64,000 nt of DNA from Veillonella sp. VA142. Its GTDB lineage: Bacteria > Bacillota > Negativicutes > Veillonellales > Veillonellaceae. Within the stretch, counting starts at the first letter, position 1; each line of letters begins with the position of its first letter. Positions 37,689 to 46,574 of this stretch are shown here, piece by piece. Under the pieces are notes generated by a model that had not been told where the DNA came from, searched no databases, and saw only the letters and a program-made list of their open reading frames with translations. Position numbers and translations under genes: made by a program. The stretch lies in assembly GCF_003992135.1 (NCBI RefSeq), contig NZ_RQVN01000008.1:1-64000 (forward strand). Direction: 5' to 3'.

Positions 37689-37731
37689 AAAAGCGACCAC
37701 CCCTCACATTCTCTGCAAGAAGTAGTCGCTT
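37689..37731. terminator. Second copy of the AAGCGACCAC hairpin
   Basis: AAAAGCGACCACC...AGTAGTCGCTT repeats the hairpin at 36836-36881, including TGCAAGAAGT against TGTAAGAAGT in the loop region. It lies upstream of the orphan gene and just before the toxin promoter. Confidence 0.6.
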
Positions 37732-37759
37732 CGCTATGTATTATCCAGTTATAAAGTGC

Positions 37760-37765
37760 TATACT
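37760..37765 (+). promoter_or_regulatory. -10 box of the toxin transcript
   Basis: TATACT is a good -10, with no convincing -35. A start near 37772 would make the RNA begin with AGAGCAATTGATGT, which pairs perfectly with 38071-38084 near its 3' end. Confidence 0.5.
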
Positions 37766-37771
37766 AAACTT

Positions 37772-38084
37772 AGAGCAATTGATGTTGCCCCTAGGGGCGA
37801 TATGCGTTTGGCTCATCTCTTAGTAGACTTCGGATTTACTTGTTAAATCCCCCCCTCGAAAGGAGGTGAGTGCCATGACTGTATTTGAAGCTTTAATGAT
37901 CGTATTAACTTCATGTACTTTAGTGGTACTTTTAATCACATGTATTGTTATGATCATAGCATTGATCAAGTAATATATAAGTGTTAAGGCCTAACGTATA
38001 TGTAGAGTATTCGCCGTACTCTGCACGTTAGGCCTCATCTTAGATTCCGAGATGAGCTTGACGCTGTTAGACATCAATTGCTCT
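37772..38084 (+). repeat. Long-range inverted repeats bracketing the toxin mRNA
   Basis: AGAGCAATTGATGT (37772-37785) is the exact reverse complement of ACATCAATTGCTCT (38071-38084). Inside this, GCTCATCTC (37811-37819) pairs with GAGATGAGC (38049-38057). The nested pairing would join the two ends of the toxin mRNA, the usual way type I toxin messages are held inactive until processed. Confidence 0.75.
37875..37973 (+). CDS. Type I toxin, holin-like hydrophobic peptide
   Basis: A 32-residue peptide with a very strong ribosome site (AAAGGAGGTGAGTGCC) directly before its ATG. It begins MTVFEALMIVLT, continues as a single uninterrupted hydrophobic helix and ends in ALIK. This matches the putative holin-like toxin group (Hol_Tox, TxpA/BsrG-like), small membrane peptides repressed by an antisense RNA. 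The gene is surrounded by 5'/3' complementary segments and an opposing promoter, as such loci require. Toxicity is inferred. Confidence 0.75.
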   Translation: MTVFEALMIVLTSCTLVVLLITCIVMIIALIK

Positions 38085-38088
38085 TCTT
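37980..38088 (-). ncRNA. Antisense RNA antitoxin of the type I locus
   Basis: A minus-strand transcript predicted from the promoter at 38095-38123 would start near 38088, cover the 3' part of the toxin mRNA and end after the hairpin AGGCCTAACGT/ACGTTAGGCCT (37987-37997 with 38025-38035), whose interior AGAGTA/TACTCT extends the stem. It also contains the CTCATCT/AGATGAG hairpin. About 110 nt, overlapping the toxin message but not its coding part. Confidence 0.65.
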
Positions 38089-38094
38089 ATGTAT

Positions 38095-38123
38095 ATAGTA
38101 AATCATTGTACTATAAAAGTCAA
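38095..38123 (-). promoter_or_regulatory. Antisense RNA promoter
   Basis: Minus strand TTGACT (38118-38123), 17 bases, TACTAT (38095-38100). The -35 abuts the gnd terminator hairpin. Confidence 0.7.
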
Positions 38124-38151
38124 CATCCCTAGGCCGCCACCTAGGGATGTT
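38122..38151. terminator. Bidirectional terminator between gnd and the toxin locus
   Basis: AACATCCCTAGG/CCTAGGGATGTT, a perfect 12-bp stem with a six-base loop, followed by TTTGCT on plus and GACTTTTA on minus. Would end both gnd and the toxin mRNA. Confidence 0.75.
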
Positions 38152-38190
38152 TGCTATATGTTCATGTTACAAAATCTAGCTATATAGCAG

Positions 38191-39612
38191 TTACGCTTCC
38201 GCCCACTCTGTATGGAATGTACCTTCTTTATCTGTACGTTCATAGGTATGAGCACCGAAGAAGTCACGTTGTCCTTGGATTAGGTTCGATGGCAATACCC
38301 CACGACGATAGGAATCGAAGTAATCTAAAGAGGCGCTGAAAGCAGGTGTTGGGATACCATAGCGTTTCGCAGCAATGATCGCTTCACGCCATTTTGCTTG
38401 GTGTGTTTGTAATGCTTCTGCAAAGAATGGATCCAGCATCAAGTTGTTCAAATTTGGATTATTAGTGAATGCCTTTTTAATGTCTTCTAAAAAGGCTGCA
38501 CGGATAATGCAACCGCCACGCCATAATAGTGCCATGTCTCCGAAGTTGATATTCCAGTTATATTCTTTTGCCGCAGCTTTAATCAACGCAAAACCTTGTG
38601 CATAGGAACAAATTTTAGACGCATATAAGGCAGAATGGATAGCATCTACTAAAGCGTCTTTATCACCTTCAAAAACTTCTGTTGGACCTGCTAATACTGG
38701 TTCTGCTAGCACACGTTCCGATTTATAGGCAGACATAGCACGAGCGAATACCGCTTCCGCGATGGTTGGAATTGGCACCCCAAGTTCTAAACCTTCTTGG
38801 CTAGTCCATTTACCAGTACCTTTTTGACCGGCTTTGTCCAAGATTTTTTCTACTAATGGAGTTCCATCAGTATCTTTTACTTTCATAATTTTAGCAGTAA
38901 TCTCAATGAGGTAGGAATCTAATAAGCCTGTGTTCCATTTCGCAAATACATCCCCGATTTCATCATCACTCATGCGAAGCAATTCTTTCATCATGAAGTA
39001 GGCTTCGGAAATCAACTGCATATCACCGTATTCGATACCGTTATGCACCATTTTTACATAATGACCAGCACCGTCATCACCTACGTATGTGCAACAAGGA
39101 CCGTCTGCCACTTGTGCTGCAATGGATGTAAAGATAGGAGCCAATTCGTTGTAAGACGCTTCATTACCACCTGGCATCAAGCTAGGACCATTCAAAGCAC
39201 CTTCTTCACCGCCAGATACGCCAACACCTAAGAAACGGAATCCTTTAGATTCTAAGTATTTTGTACGACGGATCGTATCTGGATAATGGGAGTTACCCCC
39301 ATCGATTAACGTATCACCTTGGTCTAAATATGGCAAGAAGGCTTCGATCATGTCATCGACAGGTTGTCCTGCTTTTACCAAGAACATGATTTTACGAGGT
39401 TTTTCCAACATCGCTACAAATTCTTCCGGTGTATGAGCGCCGCCGATTGTTCCTTCACAGCTATAGTTAGCTACAAAATCGTCTGTTTTTTGTGGTGTAC
39501 GGTTGTACACTGCAATACTGAATCCATGACGAGCAATGTTGCGGGCCAAGTTTTGTCCCATAACAGCCAAACCGACTAGACCAAATTGATATAATTTTTC
39601 ACTCATCGTCAT
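38191..39612 (-). CDS. gnd: 6-phosphogluconate dehydrogenase, decarboxylating
   Basis: Oxidative pentose-phosphate enzyme converting 6-phosphogluconate to ribulose 5-phosphate, CO2 and NADPH. Rossmann motif [14 protein letters not shown] at the N-terminus, catalytic Lys in [15 protein letters not shown], signature [14 protein letters not shown], and C-terminal [12 protein letters not shown] with GAHTYER. 473 residues is the usual length. Downstream of thrC and the EamA gene on the same strand. Confidence 0.97.
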   Translation of the reverse strand: MTMSEKLYQFGLVGLAVMGQNLARNIARHGFSIAVYNRTPQKTDDFVANYSCEGTIGGAHTPEEFVAMLEKPRKIMFLVKAGQPVDDMIEAFLPYLDQGDTLIDGGNSHYPDTIRRTKYLESKGFRFLGVGVSGGEEGALNGPSLMPGGNEASYNELAPIFTSIAAQVADGPCCTYVGDDGAGHYVKMVHNGIEYGDMQLISEAYFMMKELLRMSDDEIGDVFAKWNTGLLDSYLIEITAKIMKVKDTDGTPLVEKILDKAGQKGTGKWTSQEGLELGVPIPTIAEAVFARAMSAYKSERVLAEPVLAGPTEVFEGDKDALVDAIHSALYASKICSYAQGFALIKAAAKEYNWNINFGDMALLWRGGCIIRAAFLEDIKKAFTNNPNLNNLMLDPFFAEALQTHQAKWREAIIAAKRYGIPTPAFSASLDYFDSYRRGVLPSNLIQGQRDFFGAHTYERTDKEGTFHTEWAEA

Positions 39613-39629
39613 ACCTCTTTCTTGATTGA

Positions 39630-40484
39630 CTACTGTGCGCGAGCTTGTTCTTTCAAACGAGCCAACATCACTGATGAACTAAACATAATAATACCTGCGA
39701 TGACGGTCGCCAAAGCTAGGTTTTCTCCGAAGACGATAAATCCCCAGAAGGAGTTAAAGAATACCCCTACATATTGCATAAATTGTGCTACCACCGCATT
39801 AGTTGCCACAAACGCCCCGGTTAGGAAGAATTGCGCCACTACGGAAATGGCGCCGATAATCCCTAAATACAGCGCCTGTGTTTCATTTGGCCACACAAAA
39901 TCTGGTATCATTACGATGCCACCTACTAACATGGTGGTCACTAAAAAATAAAACATAATTTCATAAGAACTATGTCCACCTTTTAAGCTAATGGTACGAA
40001 TCGTTGTGTAGGCAGCCGCCGATAGGGCCGCCCCTGCAATCGCAATCATAGAATACCAATGTAATCCCGATAAATTCCAAGGTTGAATCATATACACAAC
40101 AGCCAAGAATATAAGCCCTAACCATTTAGCAGATCCATTGGGTAATTTTTCTTTCAATACAATGTTGCTGAAAATCAGCACGAATATGCCCGACAGTTGG
40201 AATAAAATAGACGCATCTGCCATGGACATGTACACTAAGGCAATAAAATTGCTCAAATTTCCGAGTCCACCAAAGATACCTCGTAAAGTTAATAGCCCTC
40301 GATGTTCTGTAGAAAAGGAAATTCCTTTTTGTCGCATCACTATGAGTACGGCAATTGTTCCTATCAATCCTCTGAAAAATGTCACCTCTGCCGCTGGCAT
40401 ACCATCGCCTAAGAGTTTTACAAATAAATTCATTATACTGAAGGCGAAGGAGGACATTAAGGAAAAGAAAAATGCTTGTACCAT
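39630..40484 (-). CDS. EamA/DMT-family transporter
   Basis: A 284-residue drug/metabolite-transporter protein with ten predicted helices in two EamA repeats (for example [14 protein letters not shown] and [22 protein letters not shown]). Family members export amino acids, purines or other metabolites. Its start lies seven bases after the thrC stop, so export of threonine or a related metabolite is possible, but only by context. Confidence 0.88.
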   Translation of the reverse strand: MVQAFFFSLMSSFAFSIMNLFVKLLGDGMPAAEVTFFRGLIGTIAVLIVMRQKGISFSTEHRGLLTLRGIFGGLGNLSNFIALVYMSMADASILFQLSGIFVLIFSNIVLKEKLPNGSAKWLGLIFLAVVYMIQPWNLSGLHWYSMIAIAGAALSAAAYTTIRTISLKGGHSSYEIMFYFLVTTMLVGGIVMIPDFVWPNETQALYLGIIGAISVVAQFFLTGAFVATNAVVAQFMQYVGVFFNSFWGFIVFGENLALATVIAGIIMFSSSVMLARLKEQARAQ

Positions 40485-40491
40485 AGTTCAC

Positions 40492-41991
40492 CTACTGTCT
40501 GAAAGTATCTACAAAGGATAGAATTTCTTCTTTCATAGATTCTTTCGGAATGACCTTGGTGAAGCGCAATGGTTTATGTTGTAACTCCGCCAACTGTTTT
40601 GGACAACCCACTCCTGTGACGGCGGAAATATTGTCTAAGCTCTCATAAGGAGTCGAACCTACTTTGATGTCCAAAGCTTCGCAAATCGGTGTTGGGAATT
40701 TGAAAGGATGTGCCGTAGAGGCAATCACCGTGTGACGATGTCCATCTTCTGGATGGGATTCTAACTCTTTCATGTATGCCCCCATCGCCACCGCTGTGTG
40801 CGGATCCATTACATAGCCATAGGAGTTGTACACTTGCTCGATGACAGCCTTTGTCATGTCATCGTCTACGTAAGCGCCAGCAAATTCTTTTTGCACCGCT
40901 TGTAATTCTTCTGGTGTCACGGAGAATTTTCCGTCTGCTTTTAATGCTTTCATGCGGTCAGCTGTCAACTCTGCATTTTCACCGCTCACATAATAGATGA
41001 AACGTTCAAAGTTAGAACTTTCTAAAATGTCCATGGACGGGGATATAGTCGTATAGAATGGACGATTCATATCATAGGTACCAGTGCTGAAGAAATCTGC
41101 CAGCACATTGTTTTGGTTGGATGCACAAATCAATTTACCCACGGGAGTACCCATGCGTTTTGCATAGTAAGCCGCCAAAATATTGCCGAAGTTACCTGTT
41201 GGCACCACTACGTTGAAGGCCTCATCTTCGTGAATCGCACCTGTGTTCACTAGCTCCGCATAAGCCGCCACATAGTATACCACTTGTGGGGCTAAACGGC
41301 CGATATTGATAGAATTAGCAGAAGAGAACTTCACCCCTTTGTCTGCTACTTTCTTCGCCACATCAGCATCCACAAAAAGACGTTTTAAGAATTGTTGCGC
41401 ATCATCAAAGTTACCCTCAATAGCTGTTACATTGACATTCGATCCTTCTTGCTTTTGCATTTGTTCTTGTTGCATTGGGCTAACGCCATCTGTAGGGAAG
41501 AACACTTGAATGTGCGTCCCTGGCACGTCTTTGAACCCTTCTAAGGCCGCTTTTCCAGTATCACCAGAGGTCGCCGTCAAGATCAACACGTCTTTCGTTT
41601 CTTTCTCAGCTTGTTTTGCTGCTACTAGCAAATAGGGGAACAAGGATAACGCCATATCTTTAAAGGCTTGAGTGCGACCGTGGAACAACTCCAATACAGA
41701 CACTCGTTCTAATAAAGAATGCATAGGTGCCATGTCTGGCGTATCAAAGTTCACCGTATTATAAGCACTGCGAATCATCGTTTCTAATTCTACTTCTGTG
41801 AAAGTCGTAAATAACTTACTCAACACCACCAGTGCAATTTCTTCATAGCTTTTATCCGCTACATCTTGGTAGGAAAGACATTTCTCTGGAAATGTTTCTG
41901 GCACATACAGACCACCATCACTCGCCAATCCATTGAGCAACGCAAAGGTTTCGCTCACCGTTTCATGACTGCGCGTACTTGTATACTTCAT
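40492..41991 (-). CDS. thrC: Threonine synthase
   Basis: PLP enzyme converting O-phosphohomoserine to threonine, 499 residues (the longer E. coli/yeast-type class). N-terminal TRSHETVSETFALLNGLASDGGL-type opening, PLP Lys in FHGRTQAFKDMA near residue 110, TATSGDTGKAALEG, the phosphate-binding VPTGNFGNILAAYYAKRMG and DPHTAVAMGAYM are visible. Divergent from the cobalamin riboswitch transcript. Confidence 0.95.
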   Translation of the reverse strand: MKYTSTRSHETVSETFALLNGLASDGGLYVPETFPEKCLSYQDVADKSYEEIALVVLSKLFTTFTEVELETMIRSAYNTVNFDTPDMAPMHSLLERVSVLELFHGRTQAFKDMALSLFPYLLVAAKQAEKETKDVLILTATSGDTGKAALEGFKDVPGTHIQVFFPTDGVSPMQQEQMQKQEGSNVNVTAIEGNFDDAQQFLKRLFVDADVAKKVADKGVKFSSANSINIGRLAPQVVYYVAAYAELVNTGAIHEDEAFNVVVPTGNFGNILAAYYAKRMGTPVGKLICASNQNNVLADFFSTGTYDMNRPFYTTISPSMDILESSNFERFIYYVSGENAELTADRMKALKADGKFSVTPEELQAVQKEFAGAYVDDDMTKAVIEQVYNSYGYVMDPHTAVAMGAYMKELESHPEDGHRHTVIASTAHPFKFPTPICEALDIKVGSTPYESLDNISAVTGVGCPKQLAELQHKPLRFTKVIPKESMKEEILSFVDTFRQ

Positions 41992-42123
41992 TCTTTCATC
42001 CTTTATGTTTCACAATATATTGTATTATCTTCATTCATTATAAATTAATGCTATCCATTTAGCAAGAAAAGGACCGGCGAATCTATCCCTACAGTGATAA
42101 CTTTCAGAATGAAAAAGAAGCGT

Positions 42124-42186
42124 AAGTATGACAATTAGTAATAAAAGTCACAATTATGCCTTTCTAATTACAAAATAGTCATACTT
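42124..42186. repeat. Inverted repeat upstream of the riboswitch promoter
   Basis: AAGTATGAC (42124-42132) and GTCATACTT (42178-42186) are perfect inverted arms with an inner pair AATTAG/CTAATT. It ends 14 bases before the -35 and lies between divergent thrC and the riboswitch RNA: operator or cruciform candidate. Confidence 0.5.
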
Positions 42187-42200
42187 ATTCATCTTGTTCT

Positions 42201-42229
42201 TGACAGTAAAAAACCAAAGCGGTACAATA
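42201..42229 (+). promoter_or_regulatory. Promoter of the cobalamin-riboswitch RNA
   Basis: TTGACA (42201-42206), 17 bases, TACAAT (42224-42229); start near 42236. Confidence 0.85.
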
Positions 42230-42249
42230 CACACATACAATCAAACATT

Positions 42250-42392
42250 CGGGAATAGGTGCGAAAGCATAATAGAGAAGCCAGTTAAAGTCTGGCACGG
42301 TCCCGCCACTGTAAAGCAGAGCAAATCCAATTATGTCACTGGGAAACTGGGAAGGCTGGAGGCGTGTTGAAGCTAAGTCAGGAGAACTGCCT
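42250..42392 (+). promoter_or_regulatory. Cobalamin (B12) riboswitch aptamer
   Basis: Conserved cobalamin-aptamer blocks occur in order: AATAGGTGCGAAAGCATAAT-like P3 region, AAGCCAG...TCTGGCACGGTCCCGCCACTGTAA (split here by spacing), CACTGGGAAACTGGGAAGG, and the closing B12-box AAGTCAGGAGAACTGCCT. The full aptamer appears intact, so it should still bind adenosyl- or methyl-cobalamin. Confidence 0.93.
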
Positions 42393-42442
42393 ATTCATCA
42401 TTCACCACTTGACCTACGAGAGATAGGGAGGAGAATCAAAGG

Positions 42443-42483
42443 CCTTTTTCTGATACTCCAAACACAAGAAAAAGGATTTTTTA
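42443..42483 (+). terminator. Riboswitch expression-platform terminator
   Basis: CCTTTTTCT/AGAAAAAGG with a 15-base loop, then ATTTTTTATT. About 50 bases after the aptamer, preceded by GGGAGGAGAATC, whose GGAG can pair with ACTCC in the terminator loop as a possible antiterminator contact. Confidence 0.8.
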
Positions 42484-42485
42484 TT

Positions 42486-42622
42486 GCAATATGCGTAGTA
42501 TGGGATACGTCACATATTGATGATCGCCTTATCATGGCCAAGTGAACTTACCATTATGGTATTAGCACTCAAAGTGTTGATATAGTTGTCATGATTTTGT
42601 ATGGGCGTACATCATCATCCTA
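42486..42622 (+). ncRNA. Non-coding segment controlled by the riboswitch
   Basis: Between the two terminators I find no credible gene. The longest ATG frames (42491 and 42520) encode 9 and 21 residues without ribosome sites. Instead there are compact hairpins: ATGAT-CGCCTT-ATCAT, ACCAT-T-ATGGT and CACT-CAA-AGTG. Either a riboswitch-gated small RNA or the decayed remains of a B12-related gene. Confidence 0.45.
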
Positions 42623-42623
42623 A

Positions 42624-42656
42624 AAAGAACCTGCCGGTGGGCAGGTTCTTTTTTTA
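42624..42656 (+). terminator. Terminator ending the riboswitch transcript
   Basis: AAGAACCTGCC-GGT-GGGCAGGTTCTT followed by TTTTTTATTTTTT: a textbook intrinsic terminator. Confidence 0.9.
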
Positions 42657-42690
42657 TTTTTTCTCTATCGTCATTGCCTTTCACATGGTA

Positions 42691-42783
42691 CAATACAATT
42701 GCATAGGGGATTCCGGCCCCTTGTATCATACCCTCAAAGGCAATATGCGTGTCCAGCGCTAGCCTTAGAGGGTTTTTTCTTTG
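42691..42783 (+). ncRNA. Candidate small RNA convergent with the ADP-ribosylglycohydrolase gene
   Basis: After an extended -10 (TGGTACAAT, ending near 42695), a hairpin AGGGG-ATTCCGG-CCCCT is followed by a strong terminator ACCCTCAAAGGC/GCCTTAGAGGGT with six T (ending near 42783). Roughly 80 nt; its 3' end overlaps the end of the minus-strand gene. No good -35. It may instead simply be the terminator region of that gene. Confidence 0.4.
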
Positions 42784-43571
42784 TCCATATACGTGGTTTT
42801 AAAATCTTCATAATCTTCCACCATGTAGTCTGGCATCATAGACAACGCTTTTTCTTGAATCCATTCTGGGATTCCATAATAGGCTCCCGCTACAGCACCA
42901 ACAATGGCGCCCAATGTATCACAGTCACCACCGATGTACATTACATTGCGAATAGCCGATTCATAGTCTTCACTTTCAAAAAAACATTGCATTCCTTCCG
43001 GCACCGTTTTTTGACAGCTTGGCTCAAACTTATATGTCTTGTGCAGTTCTTCCACGCTGTACTCACCAGGATAATAGGATCGCACCATCTCTTGGATTTC
43101 TTCTTTTGTAGCACCATGCAACGCTTTAAACACAGCTAAAGCTGTCACCTCTCCCCCTTTTAATCCTTCTGGATCATTGTGGGTCGTACCTGTGACAATA
43201 CGGCTCAGTAGCTTGACCTCTTCTTCTGTGTTTGCCACATACGCTACAGGACTTATACGCATAGCCGCTCCATTCCCCCAGCTACCATAAGCTTCGGTTA
43301 CATCCGACAAAGCCCATTGAAAGAACTTCGCTCCAAATCCCCCCATCGGTAATGGATTGGAAAGAAAATATTCTTTCATCCGAAGCGTAGTCACTTGTTG
43401 TAACTGTGTCCCCCTTCCTTTTACATCAATCAAAGCTCGTGCAATAGCACATGTTAAAATCGAATCATCTGTAGGCTCACAGCGGTTTGATAAAAACTCG
43501 AACTCTCGACTTTTTATATTATCAAACTCATAAATAGAGCCCGCCATATCGCCAATAATCGTTCCTAACAT
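42765..43571 (-). CDS. ADP-ribosylglycohydrolase family protein (DraG-like)
   Basis: A 268-residue all-helical hydrolase removing ADP-ribose from proteins or nucleic acids. Metal-binding motifs are clear: GDMAGSIYEF at the N-terminus, EPTDDSILTCAIARAL, and the C-terminal GGDCDTLGAIVGAVAGAYYG holding the second metal Asp residues. No ADP-ribosyltransferase (DraT) is nearby, so the target is unknown. Confidence 0.9.
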   Translation of the reverse strand: MLGTIIGDMAGSIYEFDNIKSREFEFLSNRCEPTDDSILTCAIARALIDVKGRGTQLQQVTTLRMKEYFLSNPLPMGGFGAKFFQWALSDVTEAYGSWGNGAAMRISPVAYVANTEEEVKLLSRIVTGTTHNDPEGLKGGEVTALAVFKALHGATKEEIQEMVRSYYPGEYSVEELHKTYKFEPSCQKTVPEGMQCFFESEDYESAIRNVMYIGGDCDTLGAIVGAVAGAYYGIPEWIQEKALSMMPDYMVEDYEDFKTTYMDKEKTL

Positions 43572-43825
43572 TTAACTCCTTTCTGGTGTCTCCACCATGA
43601 CGCTTGCAATAAAAACATAGATGTATGCAAAAATTATATACTTCTATATTTTTCATACGATATACCTAGTCATATCTATTGATATAACTGAATTGTTATC
43701 ATTATATACCACATCTTTTTAAGAGACAATAGCTCCCACTGAATATAGACAGATAATATAAATAATGATAAAATTTAAAGTTATTATAATTATATAAAAT
43801 GGGTAAGTTAGTTTTGGGAGGCATT

Positions 43826-45169
43826 ATGTCTTTAGTTTCTATGATTAAACATTTCCTACTTGTAGCTGCCCCTGTCATTGCTACACAATTTTCTATCATC
43901 GCTGGTAGTTTTGTAGCGGTCACATTAACAGGACAATACAGTACTATAGATTTAGCGGCTATCGGAGTAGGATATAACTTATGGGTAGCTACTTTTTTTG
44001 GGCTATCTGGCATTTTACTTGGGGTCACTCCAATTATTTCTCATACCTTAGGGGCTAAAAAAACAAAATCCATAGCTGCTACTATGTGGCAAAACATCTA
44101 TTTAGGGCTTGCCTTTGCAATAGTTCTTATCCTTGTCACCCTACTTGGTTTATCTCCTTTATTAGATCTATTGGGATTAGAACCAGCAGCAAAATCTGTT
44201 TGCATCCAATATATGAACGCCATGTGTGTCGCCTTTCCAGCTATGATGATTATGTCTGGATTTCGATATATCGTCGATGCCCACGGAAATACACGCTATT
44301 CCTTATATATCATTGGTAGTAGTGTATTGCTTCAATCTATTTTTAATGTATTATTCATACAAGGTTATGGTCCCTTTCCTGCTCTTGGTGGGTTCGGTGC
44401 CGGCATTTCTACAGCGATTGCCTATTGGTATATGATGTTATGCTTCCTTGGGTTAATTACATTTCATAAGAATTTTAAGCACTATCGATTTTGGTCATCT
44501 TTTACTGGGCCTAGCTGGATATTGATCCGAGACCAATTATCGTTAGGCATCCCTATCGGTTTATCTATTTTTGCTGAAATCAGCATTTTTAGCGCTGCTG
44601 GCATTGCTATGACAAAATTCACTACTGAAATCATAGCGGCTCATCAAGCTGCCTCCAGCTTTCTTGGACTAACCTTTTCTTTTCCACTCAGTTTAAGTAT
44701 GGCCTCTACCATCGTCATTGCCTATGAATTAGGGGCTAAACAATATCAAAATGCCATTACATACACATGGATTACCCGTGGCGTAGCCATCTGTATTGCT
44801 CTTTGCATTGGGACCTATTCCTTTACACATATCGATTTTTTAGCAAGTCTATATACCAAAGAAGATCATATGATTCCTCTCATTGAAAGTTTTATTTCCT
44901 ATGCTGTATTCTTCACTATTATCGATGCTTTAGGGACACCACTACAAGGTGTCCTAAGGGCCTATCGTGATGTAACTAGTGTTTCTATTATTACCATAGG
45001 CACTTATTGGGGGGTCACTGTACCTGTAGCATATCTATGTTATTTATTTACGGACTTTGGGCCTTATTCCGTATGGATTGGGCTATTAACAAGCACCTCA
45101 ACAGCAGCTTTATGCTATATGTATCGTTTACGAAAAGTACAACGCAATGTACTGAACATGTCATTTTAA
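43826..45169 (+). CDS. MATE-family efflux transporter
   Basis: A 447-residue multidrug and toxin extrusion protein with twelve predicted helices in two MatE repeats: VAAPVIATQFSIIAGSFV opening, IDLAAIGVGYNLWV, SGILLGVTPIISHTLGA, and the second-half FPLSLSMASTIVIAYELGA. Exports cationic compounds with Na+ or H+. The ATG at 43826 follows TTGGGAGGCATT; the upstream in-frame ATG has no site. Divergent from the glycohydrolase gene across ~250 AT-rich bases in which nothing else is recognised. Confidence 0.92.
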   Translation: MSLVSMIKHFLLVAAPVIATQFSIIAGSFVAVTLTGQYSTIDLAAIGVGYNLWVATFFGLSGILLGVTPIISHTLGAKKTKSIAATMWQNIYLGLAFAIVLILVTLLGLSPLLDLLGLEPAAKSVCIQYMNAMCVAFPAMMIMSGFRYIVDAHGNTRYSLYIIGSSVLLQSIFNVLFIQGYGPFPALGGFGAGISTAIAYWYMMLCFLGLITFHKNFKHYRFWSSFTGPSWILIRDQLSLGIPIGLSIFAEISIFSAAGIAMTKFTTEIIAAHQAASSFLGLTFSFPLSLSMASTIVIAYELGAKQYQNAITYTWITRGVAICIALCIGTYSFTHIDFLASLYTKEDHMIPLIESFISYAVFFTIIDALGTPLQGVLRAYRDVTSVSIITIGTYWGVTVPVAYLCYLFTDFGPYSVWIGLLTSTSTAALCYMYRLRKVQRNVLNMSF

Positions 45170-45200
45170 AATCATTACATACTATACCCCCATTTTACTT

Positions 45201-45275
45201 TTGACATATCTTTTTAAATACTATAGAATATAGAGATGCAATTTAAAGGTCTCTTGAAGAGCCTTTGCATCTCTA
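45201..45275 (+). promoter_or_regulatory. dapL promoter and 5' leader hairpin
   Basis: TTGACA (45201-45206), 17 bases, TAGAAT (45224-45229). The RNA would begin with a long hairpin, TAGAGATGCAA (45231-45241) with TTGCATCTCTA (45265-45275), and an inner AAAGG-CTCTT / AAGAG-CCTTT arm. No T-tract follows, so it is a leader structure rather than a terminator. Confidence 0.65.
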
Positions 45276-45313
45276 TGGATTAATATTGTTATATTGTAAG
45301 ATAAGGAGCTACT

Positions 45314-46543
45314 ATGGCTACTGTAAATCCAAATTACGAAAACCTACAAGGTTCTTATTTATTCGCTAACATCGCTCGTAAAGTAGAAGCTTTCAAAGAA
45401 AGCCATCCTGAGGCAGACATCATTCGCCTTGGTATTGGTGATGTGACACGTCCTCTTGTGCCAGCTGTAATTGAAGCTATGCACGCAGCGGTGGATGAAA
45501 TGGGTTCTGCTGACACATTCCGTGGTTACGGTCCTGAGCAAGGCTATGATTTTTTGCGTAATGCTATTGCTGAAGGAGATTACGCTCCCCTAGGTATTAC
45601 CATTCAAGCGGATGAAATTTTCGTGTCCGACGGTGCTAAATCTGATGTGGGTAACATCCAAGAAATTTTCTCTGAAGATAACATCATTGCTATTACTGAC
45701 CCTGTATATCCTGTATACCTTGACTCTAATGTTATGGGCGGTCGTACTGGCAAAGCTATCGACGGTATTTATGAAAAAGTAGTATACCTACCAACGAACG
45801 CAGAGAACAATTTCTCTCCGGATTTTCCAAAAGAACGTGTAGACATTGTTTATCTTTGCTGCCCTAATAACCCTACAGGCACTGTATTAAGCCGTGCTCG
45901 CTTGACTGAATGGGTGCAATGGTGTAAAGAAAACGAAGCAATTTTGATGTTTGACTCTGCTTATGAAGCGTTCATCACTTCTACGGATACAGTTCGTTCT
46001 ATTTATGAAATTGAAGGCGCTCGTGAAGTGGCTATCGAATTCCGCTCTTTCTCTAAAACAGCTGGATTCACTGGCACTCGTTGCGCCTACACTGTAGTCC
46101 CTCATGAAGTAACTGCAAAAAATGCAGAGGGTAAACGGGTTCCTCTAAATCCTATGTGGAATCGTCGTCAAACTACAAAATTCAACGGAGTTCCTTACAT
46201 CATCCAACGTGGTGCTGCTGCTGTATACACACCAGAGGGCCGTGCCCAAATTAAAGAGCATATCGCTTACTATATGGAAAATGCACGCATTATCCGTGAA
46301 GGCCTAGAAGCCATTGGTCTTACTGTATTTGGTGGCGTCGATGCTCCGTATATTTGGATCCAAGCTCCGAAAGGTATGAGCAGTTGGGACTTATTCGATA
46401 CCTTATTAGAAAAGGTACACATTGTAAGTACCCCTGGATCCGGCTTTGGCCCTGAAGGAGAAGGCTATCTACGTCTCACTGCATTCGGCAGCCGAGAAAA
46501 TACGATTCGCGCAGTAGATCGCATTAAAATATTACAATTTTAA
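45314..46543 (+). CDS. dapL: LL-diaminopimelate aminotransferase
   Basis: PLP enzyme making LL-diaminopimelate directly from tetrahydrodipicolinate, bypassing the succinylase/acetylase steps. Family features: [61 protein letters not shown] Lys in [16 protein letters not shown], and [18 protein letters not shown]. 409 residues is typical. A short hairpin (ATTCCC/GGGAAT with T-run, about 46545-46570) follows. Paired with ddh downstream. Confidence 0.96.
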   Translation: MATVNPNYENLQGSYLFANIARKVEAFKESHPEADIIRLGIGDVTRPLVPAVIEAMHAAVDEMGSADTFRGYGPEQGYDFLRNAIAEGDYAPLGITIQADEIFVSDGAKSDVGNIQEIFSEDNIIAITDPVYPVYLDSNVMGGRTGKAIDGIYEKVVYLPTNAENNFSPDFPKERVDIVYLCCPNNPTGTVLSRARLTEWVQWCKENEAILMFDSAYEAFITSTDTVRSIYEIEGAREVAIEFRSFSKTAGFTGTRCAYTVVPHEVTAKNAEGKRVPLNPMWNRRQTTKFNGVPYIIQRGAAAVYTPEGRAQIKEHIAYYMENARIIREGLEAIGLTVFGGVDAPYIWIQAPKGMSSWDLFDTLLEKVHIVSTPGSGFGPEGEGYLRLTAFGSRENTIRAVDRIKILQF

Positions 46544-46574
46544 TATTCCCCTTTTCTATATGGGAATTTTCCGC

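Noticed and set aside
42333-42545. 70-codon open frame downstream of the B12 aptamer
   Set aside because: It starts inside the aptamer and reads through the terminator hairpin; no ribosome site.
42520-42585. 21-codon frame in the riboswitch-controlled segment
   Set aside because: No Shine-Dalgarno, and it coincides with hairpins; not supported as a peptide.
45231-45313. Lysine riboswitch ahead of dapL
   Set aside because: The leader is too short and has only one hairpin; lysine-aptamer sequence blocks are absent.
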